Origin: an uncultured Paracoccaceae bacterium | GTDB lineage: Bacteria > Pseudomonadota > Alphaproteobacteria > Rhodobacterales > Rhodobacteraceae | DNA length: 64,000 nucleotides | Reading direction: 5' to 3' | NCBI GenBank assembly: GCA_947503935.1 | Contig: CANNFR010000004.1 | Span: forward strand, 310,001-374,000 | Shown: piece after piece, positions 8,536 to 17,814 of the stretch | Layout: the number at the start of each line of letters is the position of its first letter | Position numbering within the stretch: position 1 is the first letter of the stretch | The notes under the pieces: model-generated | The model's input: the letters and a program-made list of their open reading frames with translations, nothing else | What the model was told of the DNA's origin: nothing | Databases searched by the model: none | Translations under genes and position numbers: made by a program

Positions 8536-9600
8536 ATGACACAGGAAAACTCTGCCGAAGCTTATGCGCCCGCCTACCGCCCCGCTCAGGACCGGTATGA
8601 GCGGATGGTCTATCGCCGCTGTGGCCGATCGGGGCTGCGCCTGCCCGCGATCAGCCTCGGTCTCTGGCACAATTTCGGCGAGGACACGGCGCATGACGTC
8701 AAGCGGCAGATGTGCCGGACAGCGTTTGACCATGGGATCACGCATTTCGATCTGGCCAACAATTACGGGCCGCCGCCGGGGTCTGCCGAGACGGCGTTCG
8801 GGGAAATCCTGCGGACGGATTTTGCAGGCCTGCGTGATGAGCTGATCATCTCATCGAAGGCGGGGTATGACATGTGGCCCGGCCCCTACGGTATCTGGGG
8901 CAGCCGGAAATATCTGATTGCCAGTTGCGACCAGTCGCTGAAGCGGATGGGGCTGGATTATGTGGATATCTTCTACTCGCACCGCTTCGACCCCGAAACG
9001 CCGCTGGAGGAGACGATGGGCGCGCTGGACCATATCGTGCGGTCTGGTCGGGCGCTCTATGCCGGGATTTCGTCGTATAATTCCGAACGGACACGGCAGG
9101 CCGTGGCGATCTTGAAGGATCTGGGCACGCCGTGTCTGATCCATCAGCCGTCCTACAACATGCTGAACCGCTGGGTTGAGCATGACGGGTTGCTGGACAC
9201 GCTGGACGATCTGGGCGTTGGGTCGATCGCCTTCACGCCTCTGGCGCAGGGCATCCTGACGACGAAATACCTCAACGGCATTCCCGAAGGCAGCCGCGCG
9301 TCACAAGGCAAATCGCTGTTCACCTCGATGCTAACCGACCAGGCCTTGGCCAGCGTGCGGGCGCTGAATGACATGGCCAAGGCGCGCGGGCAGACATTGG
9401 CGCAGATGGCCTTGGCGTGGGTCTTGCGCGGCGGGCGGGTGACGACCGCGCTGATCGGGGCCTCGAAGCCCGAACAGATCGTGGATTGCGCGGGTGCTGT
9501 GGCCAATCTGGACTTCACAGATGCCGAATTGGCCGAGATTGAGCGGATCGCCGAGGAAGAGGACATCAACCTCTGGGCCAAATCGTCGGAAACCGACTGA
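8536..9600 (+). CDS. Aldo/keto reductase, L-glyceraldehyde 3-phosphate reductase type
   Basis: 354 aa, a cytoplasmic (alpha/beta)8-barrel NADPH-dependent reductase resembling the YghZ (AKR14) group. Catalytic tetrad elements are visible: Asp and Tyr in [16 protein letters not shown], Lys in [16 protein letters not shown], and His in [16 protein letters not shown]. The C-terminal NADP-binding region [13 protein letters not shown] is typical. The start at 8536 (MTQENSAE) begins the family-like N-terminus; the 25 codons upstream overlap the hairpin region ahead of the RT. nadD starts 2 nt after the stop. The physiological substrate is not deducible. Confidence 0.9.
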   Translation: MTQENSAEAYAPAYRPAQDRYERMVYRRCGRSGLRLPAISLGLWHNFGEDTAHDVKRQMCRTAFDHGITHFDLANNYGPPPGSAETAFGEILRTDFAGLRDELIISSKAGYDMWPGPYGIWGSRKYLIASCDQSLKRMGLDYVDIFYSHRFDPETPLEETMGALDHIVRSGRALYAGISSYNSERTRQAVAILKDLGTPCLIHQPSYNMLNRWVEHDGLLDTLDDLGVGSIAFTPLAQGILTTKYLNGIPEGSRASQGKSLFTSMLTDQALASVRALNDMAKARGQTLAQMALAWVLRGGRVTTALIGASKPEQIVDCAGAVANLDFTDAELAEIERIAEEEDINLWAKSSETD

Positions 9601-9601
9601 G

Positions 9602-10204
9602 ATGAGGGAAGGTTGGCCGCTGGCGATGCCCGGGCAGGCGGTGGGTCTGTTCGGCGGGTCCTTCGATCCGCCCCATGCGGGGCATGTGCATCTGACGCGC
9701 GAGGCGCTCAAGCGGTTCGGCCTGGACCGCGTGTGGTGGCTGGTCTCGCCCGGCAACCCGCTGAAGGCCGAGGGGCCGGCGCCCCTGGCGCGGCGGATGG
9801 CGGTCGCGCAGGCGGTCATGCATCACCCACGGGTGGCGGTGACGGATATCGAGGCGCGGCTGGGCACGCGCTACACGGCCGAGACGATTGCCGGTCTGCG
9901 CGCGCGCTATCCCGGCGTGCGGTTCGTCTGGCTGATGGGGGCCGATAATCTGGTGCAGTTTCACCGCTGGGATAGCTGGCAAGCGATCATCGAGACAGTG
10001 CCAGTGGGGGTGATCGCACGCCCAGGCGCCCGGGCGCCTGCGCGAATCTCAAAAGCCGCCGAGCGGTATGAGCGGTGGCGCGTGCCGGCCGAGGCCGCGC
10101 AATCGCTGCCGCTGAGGCAGGCGCCAGCCTGGTGTTTCGTGAATGTTCCGATGCTGGACATCTCCTCGACCGAAATTCGCACGCAAGGGGGCTGGAGCCG
10201 ATAG
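9602..10204 (+). CDS. nadD: Nicotinate-nucleotide adenylyltransferase
   Basis: 200 aa. Transfers AMP from ATP to nicotinate mononucleotide, giving deamido-NAD in NAD biosynthesis. Signature motifs: [17 protein letters not shown] near the N-terminus (HxGH nucleotidyl-transfer motif), [26 protein letters not shown], and ISSTEIR at the C-terminus (ISSTxxR). The ATG at 9602 lies 2 nt after the preceding stop; a second in-frame ATG at 9626 has AGGGAAGG 13 nt upstream and gives [11 protein letters not shown], so the true start could be either. It is followed by dacB after 44 nt. In many Rhodobacterales nadD is near rsfS and obg, which are not here. Confidence 0.93.
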   Translation: MREGWPLAMPGQAVGLFGGSFDPPHAGHVHLTREALKRFGLDRVWWLVSPGNPLKAEGPAPLARRMAVAQAVMHHPRVAVTDIEARLGTRYTAETIAGLRARYPGVRFVWLMGADNLVQFHRWDSWQAIIETVPVGVIARPGARAPARISKAAERYERWRVPAEAAQSLPLRQAPAWCFVNVPMLDISSTEIRTQGGWSR

Positions 10205-10248
10205 GCGGGCTCTTGCCGATTGCGTTGCGAAAGGGTTTACTTGGCGTC

Positions 10249-11739
10249 ATGACGAAAGACTTTTCACGACGCTTTATTCTGGGCGGACTTGCGGCCAGCG
10301 CGGCGAGTACGGCGCTGGCCAACGCGCCCGAACGCTCTCTCAGACCGCATCCGCGACATCTTGTGCCCGCGCAGGCCCGCGCGTCGTCGGCTGATGCGCT
10401 GATTGCCGCGGCCGGGCTTGGCGGACAGGTAACATTCGCGGTGGCCGATGCAAGGTCGGGCGTGATGCTTGAGGGGTACGGCGCGGGGCGGAAGATGCCG
10501 CCGGCCAGTGTCGCGAAGGCCGTCACATCGATGTACGGGCTGCGGACGCTGGGCCCGGGGCATCGGTTCCGCACGCAGGTCATCGCGGCGGGTGCCATCC
10601 GCAACGGGCGGCTGGACGGCGACTTGATCCTGGCGGGCACCGGCGACCCGACTCTGACCACCGATGAGTTGGCCGCGCTGGCCGCGAGCGTGAAGGCGGC
10701 GGGCCTGCGCGAGGTTTCGGGCCGGTTCATGGTGCAGTCCGGTGCGTTGCCTTACGTGCGCTCGATCGACCCCGATCAGCCCGATCATGTGGGCTATAAC
10801 CCCTCGGTGTCCGGGCTGAACCTGAATTACAACCGGGTGCATTTCGAATGGAAGCGCGGGCAGGGTGGGTATCAGGTGTCGATGGATGCCCGAACCGACC
10901 GCTTTCGCCCCGCCGTCAGTATCGCGCGGATGCGGGTGGCTGACCGCAGGTCGCCGCTTTACACCTATGCCGACCGCAACGGTGTGGATGACTGGACGGT
11001 GGCTGCGCAGGCGCTGGGCAATGGCGGTAGCCGGTGGCTGCCGGTGCGGCGCCCGGCGGAATATGCCGGCCAGGTGTTTCAGGTTCTGATGCGGTCGCAC
11101 GGGGTTGTTCTGCGTGACCCCGCGCCCATGCGCGGGTCGGCGCGGGGCACGGTTCTGGCCGAGCATGTCTCGGATGATCTTGCCGGTATACTCCGCGGCA
11201 TGCTGCGCTGGTCGACCAATCTGACGGCTGAGGTGGTAGGGATGTCGGCCTCGTCGCGGCTGGGCGGCGCGCCGGCGTCTTTGCGTGCCTCGGGCCAGCG
11301 GATGAGCCGCTGGCTGGAGGGCAATTCAAGCGTGCAGAATGCGCGATTTGTCGATCATTCCGGTCTGGGGGAAGACAGCCGGATCAGCGCCACCGACATG
11401 GTCCGGGCGCTGGTACAGGCGGGCCCTGACGGCGGTTTGCGCCAGCTTATGCGGCGTATCGACATGAAGGATGGCAATGGCCGGGTGATCCGCAACCATC
11501 CCGCGCAGGTGGCGGCGAAGACCGGCACGCTGAACTTTGTCAGCGGCCTGGGTGGCTATGTGCAGACGCCGTCGAATGAGGTTCTGGCCTTCGCGATTTT
11601 TTCGGCCGATCTGGACCGGCGCCGGGCGCTGGGCGCAAATCAGCGCGAGCGGCCCGAAGGCGGCCGCGCCTGGACCCGCCGGGCACGAGCGTTGCAGCAG
11701 AAGCTGATCGAGCGCTGGGTCGCCGTTCATGGCACCTGA
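10249..11739 (+). CDS. dacB: D-alanyl-D-alanine carboxypeptidase/endopeptidase (PBP4 family)
   Basis: 496 aa periplasmic class C penicillin-binding protein that trims peptidoglycan peptides. The N-terminus has a twin-arginine-like signal (SRRFILGG then a hydrophobic stretch ending ALA), suggesting Tat export of a folded enzyme. The three active-site motifs appear in order: S-V-A-K in PPASVAK (about residue 90), S-T-N in LRWSTNLTAE (about 325) and K-T-G in AAKTGTLNF (about 425). Substrate-loop region GDPTLTTDELAALA follows the family. The start at 10249 gives the export signal; upstream codons overlap nadD. The 3' end overlaps the next methyltransferase gene by 11 nt. Confidence 0.92.
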   Translation: MTKDFSRRFILGGLAASAASTALANAPERSLRPHPRHLVPAQARASSADALIAAAGLGGQVTFAVADARSGVMLEGYGAGRKMPPASVAKAVTSMYGLRTLGPGHRFRTQVIAAGAIRNGRLDGDLILAGTGDPTLTTDELAALAASVKAAGLREVSGRFMVQSGALPYVRSIDPDQPDHVGYNPSVSGLNLNYNRVHFEWKRGQGGYQVSMDARTDRFRPAVSIARMRVADRRSPLYTYADRNGVDDWTVAAQALGNGGSRWLPVRRPAEYAGQVFQVLMRSHGVVLRDPAPMRGSARGTVLAEHVSDDLAGILRGMLRWSTNLTAEVVGMSASSRLGGAPASLRASGQRMSRWLEGNSSVQNARFVDHSGLGEDSRISATDMVRALVQAGPDGGLRQLMRRIDMKDGNGRVIRNHPAQVAAKTGTLNFVSGLGGYVQTPSNEVLAFAIFSADLDRRRALGANQRERPEGGRAWTRRARALQQKLIERWVAVHGT

Positions 11740-12490
11740 GGACGCGCTTTACCGCGATCCGGCGCTGGCTGATTTCTATGACATCGAAAATGGCTGGGCC
11801 GCCGACATGGCGTTTTGCGCCAATTTGGCTGAGGGCAGAGGGACGCTTCTGGACCTTGGCTGTGGCACGGGCGAATTGGCGGCCACTCTGGCGATGCGCA
11901 ATGGGATGGATGCGGTGGGTGTCGACCCCGCCCGCGCGATGCTGGATGTCGCCAGCGCCAGGCCGGGCGGTGATCAGGTGCGCTGGATCGAGGGGGATGC
12001 GCGGTCGGTGCGCATCGATCGCAGGTTTGATCTGATCGTGCTGACAGGCCACGCATTTCAGGTCTTTCTGACGGCAGAGGACCGGGCGCAGGTCCTGAAA
12101 ACCATCGCCGCGCATCTAAGCCCCGATGGCCTCTTCATTTTCGACAGTCGGAACCCGGATGCCAAAGCGTGGGAGCAATGGACGCCGGCCTTGTCGACGC
12201 GAAAGCTGGATCACCCTAACCACGGGGTCGTAACTGCTTGGAATGAGGCCGATTGGAATCCTGAAACCGAGATCGTCACCTATCGGACTTTCTACCGGAT
12301 CGAACGGACGGGGATGTGCCTGTCTGCACAGTCTCAGATTGCCTTTGCGCAGCAGGCTAGTATCGCAGAGGCGATCGCATCGGCAGGTCTGCAAGTCGAA
12401 CGCTGGATCGGCGACTGGGATGGGGGCGAGATGACGAAGGCATCGCCAGACATCATCCCGCTTGGCCGACTGGCATCTGGAACTTCGTAA
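11729..12490 (+). CDS. Class I SAM-dependent methyltransferase
   Basis: 253 aa cytoplasmic Rossmann-fold methyltransferase. SAM-binding motif I is LLDLGCGTGELA (about residues 40-51); the acidic residue ending strand 2 is in AVGVDPARAM, and motif II/III is FDLIVLTGHAFQ. It overlaps the dacB 3' end by 11 nt and is probably translated from the same message. The target is unknown. A weaker similarity to small-molecule methyltransferases of the methyltransf_25 type is seen; no substrate domain is recognisable. Confidence 0.85.
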   Translation: MAPEDALYRDPALADFYDIENGWAADMAFCANLAEGRGTLLDLGCGTGELAATLAMRNGMDAVGVDPARAMLDVASARPGGDQVRWIEGDARSVRIDRRFDLIVLTGHAFQVFLTAEDRAQVLKTIAAHLSPDGLFIFDSRNPDAKAWEQWTPALSTRKLDHPNHGVVTAWNEADWNPETEIVTYRTFYRIERTGMCLSAQSQIAFAQQASIAEAIASAGLQVERWIGDWDGGEMTKASPDIIPLGRLASGTS

Positions 12491-12577
12491 CATCACCTGG
12501 AAGATGAATGCTGCGTTGGTTTCCGCTGATTGGTTGCACTACTTGTAACGCGTTTAGTGCGGCGAAGTGTTATAGGC

Positions 12578-13000
12578 CTAGATCGTAAGATGGCGTGCGC
12601 GGGCCCCACGCTCGATGGCGGCGGCGTGCAGGCGGTCGATGTTCAGCTCGTGGCGCATCTCTTCGAGAAGCCGCAATTCGCCTTCGCGAATCAAACCATC
12701 GGATGCGGCGACATCGCAGGCCATGGCATAGGCCGTCTCGTACAGCTTTTCGGGCAACGCGTCGCGGATCAGACCGAAAAGCGCGTCAAGCCCGTCTTCC
12801 TCGCTAAAGAGGTCGAAAACCGTTTGCGACACGGGGCGCAGGCGATCCTGGTCATAGCCATTGAAAACCGGAAGGTGGTTTACGATCCGCTCAATGGTGA
12901 CCAATTCGGCCGTCCGTATGGTCTCGTCCGATGCCGAGACCGCGATCATGATGGCGACAAGCGCGTCCTGAGCGGTCATCGAGGTGGAAATATCGATCAT
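12578..13000 (-). CDS. TerB-family (tellurite resistance-like) protein
   Basis: 140 aa all-helical protein resembling TerB-like domains: repeated D-G-x-I/L and E-E/A-x-L patterns such as AVSASDETIRTAELVTIERIV and ACDVAASDGLIREGELRLLEEM, the conserved acidic metal-binding-like loop (ASDGLI). The start at 13000 (MIDISTSM) has AGAAGG about 9 nt upstream; longer readings to 13117 would run into the 5' region of lysS. It is isolated and divergent from lysS, with no ter operon nearby, so a role in tellurite resistance should not be assumed. Stand-alone TerB proteins of unknown role are common in alphaproteobacteria. Confidence 0.8.
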   Translation of the reverse strand: MIDISTSMTAQDALVAIMIAVSASDETIRTAELVTIERIVNHLPVFNGYDQDRLRPVSQTVFDLFSEEDGLDALFGLIRDALPEKLYETAYAMACDVAASDGLIREGELRLLEEMRHELNIDRLHAAAIERGARARHLTI

Positions 13001-13118
13001 TTTACCAAGGCCTTCTGATAAATTCTGCACCTGCGAGAATATTGACGCCACCGCGGGCCCGCAATAGGTAGCGGGCTTTGCTGCGGTCTTTGACTGCATA
13101 ATGCCTAGGGGTAGCACA

Positions 13119-14699
13119 ATGTCCGATCTGCGCGACGCCGCGATGCGTTCAAAAGCCTGGCCTTTTGAAGAGGCGCGCCGGGTGTTGAAACGCTATGAGG
13201 CGGGGCCGCCGGAAAAGGGCTATGTGCTGTTCGAGACCGGCTATGGCCCGAGCGGTCTGCCGCATATCGGCACGTTCGGCGAAGTGCTGCGCACGACGAT
13301 GGTAAAACGCGCCTTTGAGGCGATCAGCGATATCCCCACGAAGCTGATCAGCTTTTCCGACGACATGGACGGCATGCGCAAGGTGCCCGACAACGTGCCG
13401 AACCGCGAGATGCTGCAGGAGCATATCCAGAAGCCTTTGACCAGCGTCCCCGACCCGTTCGGGACGCATGAAAGCTTCGGGCATCACAACAACGCCATGC
13501 TGCGGCGGTTCCTGGACACTTTCGGGTTCGAGTATGAGTTCGTCTCGGCGCGGGAGTTCTATACCTCGGGCCAGTTCGACGAGACGCTGCTACGCGCGGC
13601 CGAGCGGTATGACGACCTGATGGCCGTGATGCTGGAAAGCCTGCGCGAGGAGCGGCAGCAGACCTATTCGATCTTCCTGCCGATCCATCCCGAGACGGGG
13701 CGAGTTCTCTACGTGCCGATCAAGCATGTCGATGCCCGCGAGGGGAGTGTGACGTTTGACGACGAGGATGGGCGCGAATGGACGCTGCCCGTCACCGGCG
13801 GCAACGTAAAGCTGCAGTGGAAGCCCGATTTCGGCGCGCGCTGGGCGGCGCTGGGTGTCGACTGGGAGCCCTATGGCAAGGAGCACGCGCCGAACACGCC
13901 GATCTACACCAAGATCTGCTCGATCCTTGGCGGGCGGTCGCCCGAAGTGTTCACCTACGAGTTGTTTCTTGATGACCAGGGTCAGAAGATCTCGAAATCC
14001 AAGGGCAATGGCCTGACGATTGATGAATGGCTGACCTATGCCGCGACAGAGAGCCTGTCGTATTTCATGTATCTCAAGCCGAAGACGGCGAAGCGGATGC
14101 ATTTCGACGTGATCCCGAAGGCGGTGGACGAATATCATCAGCAATTGCGCGCCTTTCCCGATCAGGAGATCGACCAGAAGCTGGCGAACCCGGTCTACCA
14201 CATCCATCGCGGGCAGCCGCCTGCCTCGGACATGGTGGTGCCGTTCGCGATGCTTCTGAACCTGGCCTCGGTCGCTGGCGCGACGGACAAGGTGGGGCTT
14301 TGGGGCTTCATTCAGCGCTACGCGCCCGACGCGTCGCCCGAAACACATCCGCATCTGGACGAGGCGGCGGAATTCGCGGTGCGTTACTTCCGTGATTTCG
14401 TGGCACCCAAGCGTGAGTTCCGGGCGCCGACCGATGTCGAGCGCGCGGCGATCGAGGATCTGCGCGATCGGCTGAAGGCCTGGGATGGCGGGCTTGATGC
14501 CGAGGAGCTTCAGAGCCTTGTTTTCGCGGTTGGCAAGGACCATGGGTTCGAGCCGCTCCGCGATTGGTTCAAGGCGCTCTACGAGGTGCTGCTCGGCGCC
14601 TCGCAAGGGCCCCGCTTTGGCGGGTTCATCGCGCTTTACGGGGTCGATGAGACCGTCGCGCTGATCGACAAGGGCCTTGCAGGCGACTTGGCTGCATAA
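13119..14699 (+). CDS. lysS: Lysyl-tRNA synthetase, class I
   Basis: 526 aa class I enzyme (archaeal/alphaproteobacterial LysK type, not the usual bacterial class II). It charges tRNA-Lys. The nucleotide-binding HIGH motif is PHIGT (about residues 48-52) and the KMSKS motif is KISKSKGNG (about 293). The zinc-free N-terminal catalytic domain is followed by a helical anticodon-binding region. The start at 13119 (MSDLRDAAM) was chosen over 13101 because a purine-rich TAGGGG lies just upstream. It is the only LysRS in the window. A class I LysRS is itself a marker of alphaproteobacterial ancestry. Confidence 0.96.
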   Translation: MSDLRDAAMRSKAWPFEEARRVLKRYEAGPPEKGYVLFETGYGPSGLPHIGTFGEVLRTTMVKRAFEAISDIPTKLISFSDDMDGMRKVPDNVPNREMLQEHIQKPLTSVPDPFGTHESFGHHNNAMLRRFLDTFGFEYEFVSAREFYTSGQFDETLLRAAERYDDLMAVMLESLREERQQTYSIFLPIHPETGRVLYVPIKHVDAREGSVTFDDEDGREWTLPVTGGNVKLQWKPDFGARWAALGVDWEPYGKEHAPNTPIYTKICSILGGRSPEVFTYELFLDDQGQKISKSKGNGLTIDEWLTYAATESLSYFMYLKPKTAKRMHFDVIPKAVDEYHQQLRAFPDQEIDQKLANPVYHIHRGQPPASDMVVPFAMLLNLASVAGATDKVGLWGFIQRYAPDASPETHPHLDEAAEFAVRYFRDFVAPKREFRAPTDVERAAIEDLRDRLKAWDGGLDAEELQSLVFAVGKDHGFEPLRDWFKALYEVLLGASQGPRFGGFIALYGVDETVALIDKGLAGDLAA

Positions 14700-14790
14700 G
14701 GCGCGGTTGTCTAGCAAAAACAGGCCAAAGTTGACCGAAGCTGTCGGCGGGTTACCATCCTTGTTGCTTCACAAGAGGGGTCATCTGCCC

Positions 14791-15198
14791 ATGCGCCGTC
14801 TGTTTTGGGTTCTCGTGTTTTCTGTCATGGCCTTCGCGGCCCCGGCTCAGGACAGCCCCAATCGCGCCATCGAAAGCGTGATCCAGGGCCAGATCGATGC
14901 GTTTCTGGAAGATGATTTTGCGACGGCCTTTTCCTACGCATCGCCGTCGATCAAAGGTATCTTCGGAACGCCTGATCGGTTCGGTCAGATGGTGCGCGAG
15001 GGGTATCCGATGGTCTGGCGCCCGTCTGACGTGCAGTTTGGTGAATTGCGCGAGGTGGCTGGACGGTTGTGGCAGAGGGTCATTGTCCGCGATGCGGACG
15101 GTCGTGTCCATGCGCTGGATTACAACATGATCCCGACCGAGGATGGCTGGCAGATCAACGGCGTGCAATTGCTGCAAGCACCTGGCCTAACCACCTGA
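14791..15198 (+). CDS. DUF4864 secreted protein
   Basis: 135 aa. An N-terminal signal peptide (MRRLFWVLVFSVMAFAAPAQD) is followed by a small alpha/beta domain of the NTF2-like kind: QGQIDAFLEDDFATAFSYASPSIKG and the aromatic YPMVWRP and DGWQINGVQ motifs fit the DUF4864 family. It is predicted to be periplasmic; its function is unknown. The start at 14791 is preceded by GAGGGG 9 nt upstream; earlier in-frame codons overlap the lysS end. No operon partner is evident, with 189 nt to the next gene. Confidence 0.8.
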   Translation: MRRLFWVLVFSVMAFAAPAQDSPNRAIESVIQGQIDAFLEDDFATAFSYASPSIKGIFGTPDRFGQMVREGYPMVWRPSDVQFGELREVAGRLWQRVIVRDADGRVHALDYNMIPTEDGWQINGVQLLQAPGLTT

Positions 15199-15224
15199 AA
15201 CCCATCACAAGAAAATCGCAATGG

Positions 15225-15239
15225 TTAACCGAGCCTTAG
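15225..15239. promoter_or_regulatory. CtrA-like half-site pair
   Basis: TTAA-CCGAGCC-TTAG matches the alphaproteobacterial CtrA consensus TTAA-N7-TTAA with one mismatch. It overlaps GGTTAACC (15223-15230), which read on the other strand gives TTAACCAT, the CtrA half-site. It lies about 150 nt upstream of the beta-helix gene. A single short site is weak evidence. Confidence 0.3.
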
Positions 15240-15387
15240 GGATTTCGTGTTACGCCTGTGCCATCCGGGGTATTTCATGCCCGGATTTTCCCCTGAGAGC
15301 GGCAGACATGTGAGCGGAGCCTTGGCGCCTGATTTGGTGCCATGCCCGCCCGTCTTCCGTTCCGTCGAATATTTGAAAGGGCATAGG

Positions 15388-17682
15388 ATGAACAAGGCGA
15401 TTACCGACGGGCTGGTGCTGATGCCGCCGCCTTTCGCAAACGGCCTCGACGTATGGTCGAGCGGCGATGGCACGCCAGGCTCGGCCACCTACGACGGCGC
15501 CTCGAACGCGGCCTTCGTGCCGGCCGACCAGGACTTTAGCGGCTGTCTTGAGTTGCTGAAGACGCAAGGCACCCAAAAACTGCGCTACATGGGCGAAACG
15601 CCGATCCTGCCGGGCTGCTACTTGCGGATCACGGCAAGGGTTAAGGCGGTGTCTGGCAACCTGCCGTCGGTGCGGATCGCGGGCTGGGCGGGACGGTCCA
15701 ACAATTCGGCCGTGTCGGGTGTGGTAACCACCGGCCCGGCTGTCACGTTGACGTCCTATGGCGAGGTCGTGACGGTCAGCGCGATCGTCGGCACCGGCGT
15801 CCGCGGCGGGGTCGATATGGCGTGGGGGACCAACGCGGTCTACGGCCATTTCGGCCTGGACCTGACCGGACCGAACGGTGGCGTGGTCCGGGTGGACGAC
15901 ATCGTCATCGAAGACGTCACGTCGGCCTTCCTGCGCACCCTGATGGATTGGGTCGACGTGCGCGATTATGGCGCGGTGGGCGACGGCGTGACCGATGACC
16001 GCGCTGCGTTCGAGGCCGCTGACGTCGCCGCTGCAGGGCGCGAGTTGCTGGTGCCGGCGGGCAATTACTACATCGGTCAGAGCATGACCATCGACAGCCC
16101 GGTGCGCTTTGAAGGCAAGCTGGTGATGCCGGTGGCCGCGCGTCTGACGATGACCAAGAACTATGACCTGCCCAGCTACATCGAAGCCTTCGGTGGCGAC
16201 GAGATGGAGGGGTTCCGCAAAGCGCTGCAGGCGTTGTTCAACTATACCGACCACGATTCCCTGGATATGGGCGGACGCCGCATCGAGGTGACCGAACCGA
16301 TCGATGTGCAGGCGGCGGTTGAGAACAAGAACAACTTCGCGGTTCGTCGTGTTTTGCGAAATGGTCAGCTGAACATCGTCTCGGGGCCTGGTTGGAACGT
16401 GACATCGGTAACATCGCAGGGCACCTACTCGGCTTCAAACCCGCTGGAGCTGACCAATGTGGCCAACGCCGCGAATATCGAGGTGGGGTCGCTGGTGCAA
16501 GGCACCGGAGTGGGACGCGAGGTTTATGTGCGCGAGAAGAATGTCGCGGCAAGCACGCTGACCCTTTCGCAGCCGCTCTATGATGCGGTCGGCACGCAGA
16601 GCTATACGTTCACGCGCTTCAGATATGCGCTGGATTTCTCGGGCTTTGCCTATATCGACAAGTTCGTCGTGCAGGAGGTCGAGATCCAGTGCAACGGCCA
16701 TGCATCCGGCATCTTGCTGCCGCCTGACGGCTTTGCCTTCCAGTTTTCGGATTGCCACATCATCCGGCCCAAGGATCGCGGCATCACCTCGCATGGCAAG
16801 GGATGTTCGGGCATTCAGATCGATCGCTGCCAGTTTCTGTCGAATGAGCAGTCGGTGCGTGCCCAGGACCGCACCACGGTGGCTTTCAACGTCAATCACA
16901 ACGATGCCAAGGTCCGCGATTGTCGCGCGATGCGGTTTGCCCATTTCGGCATTCTGAACGGAACGGCCCATATGATCCTCGACAACCATTTCTTCAATGG
17001 CGATGACGAGCCCGATGGTGTGAGGAAAGCAGGCCTGGTTCTGACCGAACCGACAAGCCGGACCACGATCAGCGGCAACTACATCGATAATTGCTATGTC
17101 GAGCTGACCAATGAACACGATGCACGGCCCGAGTGGAACAGCGAGTTCTCGTTCGGTGGTTTGACGATCACCAGTAATATCTTCCTCTCGATCGGGGTTG
17201 CGCCATGGTTCCGCTGGATCGTGATCAAGCCCTATGGGCCGGGTCACTTTATTCAGGGGCTGAACGTCAGCGGGAACACGTTCCAGGCGGTAAACGGCTC
17301 AGTGGACCGGGTCGAGCTTGTCGATACGTCCTTCGCGGCGCTCGACATGACGCGGGCGCGCAATGTGACGTTTGAGGGCAACTCATACAACGGTGTGGGG
17401 CAATGGACCGCGAACCCGATCTCCTTGCCGATCAGTCAGAATACGGCGCAGACGGTTTGGAACTGCGAATTCGGCGCGATCTTGCCCTTCGGTGGCCGTG
17501 CACGGGTGGTCGAGGGTCTGGTCTCGGAAGGGGCCATCACCAATGCGGGCAATCAGCGGCTGACCGAGATGCCCTATGTTGATCTCGAACAAGGGGCAGG
17601 GGGTACGCAGGTTCGGCTGAACTGGTCGACGGCCGCCAAGGGCCGGATGCGCGTTCTGGCGCGCATGGACAATCCTGCCTGA
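15388..17682 (+). CDS. Large right-handed beta-helix (pectate lyase superfamily-like) protein
   Basis: 764 aa. An N-terminal beta-rich domain (about 1-190) with phage tail-like composition is followed by WVDVRDYGAVGDGVTDDRAAFEAA, the typical entry of pectate-lyase-superfamily/GH28-related beta-helices. Long repeats of short beta strands with N-x-F/I periodicity follow (ISGNYIDNCYVELTN, LNVSGNTFQAV, NVTFEGNSYNG). No classical signal peptide and no evident catalytic lyase residues were found. The ATG at 15388 has GAAAGGG 7 nt upstream. Similar proteins occur as phage tailspikes or as surface/exopolysaccharide-associated proteins in roseobacters. It is monocistronic, with a terminator 12 nt downstream. 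The function is not assigned. Confidence 0.8.
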   Translation: MNKAITDGLVLMPPPFANGLDVWSSGDGTPGSATYDGASNAAFVPADQDFSGCLELLKTQGTQKLRYMGETPILPGCYLRITARVKAVSGNLPSVRIAGWAGRSNNSAVSGVVTTGPAVTLTSYGEVVTVSAIVGTGVRGGVDMAWGTNAVYGHFGLDLTGPNGGVVRVDDIVIEDVTSAFLRTLMDWVDVRDYGAVGDGVTDDRAAFEAADVAAAGRELLVPAGNYYIGQSMTIDSPVRFEGKLVMPVAARLTMTKNYDLPSYIEAFGGDEMEGFRKALQALFNYTDHDSLDMGGRRIEVTEPIDVQAAVENKNNFAVRRVLRNGQLNIVSGPGWNVTSVTSQGTYSASNPLELTNVANAANIEVGSLVQGTGVGREVYVREKNVAASTLTLSQPLYDAVGTQSYTFTRFRYALDFSGFAYIDKFVVQEVEIQCNGHASGILLPPDGFAFQFSDCHIIRPKDRGITSHGKGCSGIQIDRCQFLSNEQSVRAQDRTTVAFNVNHNDAKVRDCRAMRFAHFGILNGTAHMILDNHFFNGDDEPDGVRKAGLVLTEPTSRTTISGNYIDNCYVELTNEHDARPEWNSEFSFGGLTITSNIFLSIGVAPWFRWIVIKPYGPGHFIQGLNVSGNTFQAVNGSVDRVELVDTSFAALDMTRARNVTFEGNSYNGVGQWTANPISLPISQNTAQTVWNCEFGAILPFGGRARVVEGLVSEGAITNAGNQRLTEMPYVDLEQGAGGTQVRLNWSTAAKGRMRVLARMDNPA

Positions 17683-17694
17683 TCCTTGCGAGAT

Positions 17695-17731
17695 GCGCGC
17701 GCCGGTGGGTCGTCAAGCCTGCGGCGCGCGC
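17695..17731 (+). terminator. Rho-independent terminator after the beta-helix gene
   Basis: Perfect 9-bp GC stem GCGCGCGCC (17695-17703) with GGCGCGCGC (17723-17731), 19-nt loop, followed by GTTT. It begins 12 nt after the stop codon. The U-tract is short. Confidence 0.6.
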
Positions 17732-17787
17732 GTTTAAGACGACGCTTTCGGGCATCTCAAAACGGTTGTGTCCGGGACAGACCTTTC

Positions 17788-17802
17788 CCGGGCTTGACCC
17801 GG
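17788..17802 (-). terminator. Possible terminator hairpin after cobA
   Basis: CCGGG-N5-CCCGG (17788-17802), followed further along the minus strand by a second dyad TGTCC-C-GGACA (17769-17779). It sits just beyond the stop of the nitrate operon's last gene. No long U-tract follows, so it may be only a processing or stabilising hairpin. Confidence 0.4.
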
Positions 17803-17814
17803 AGCCTCTCACCA

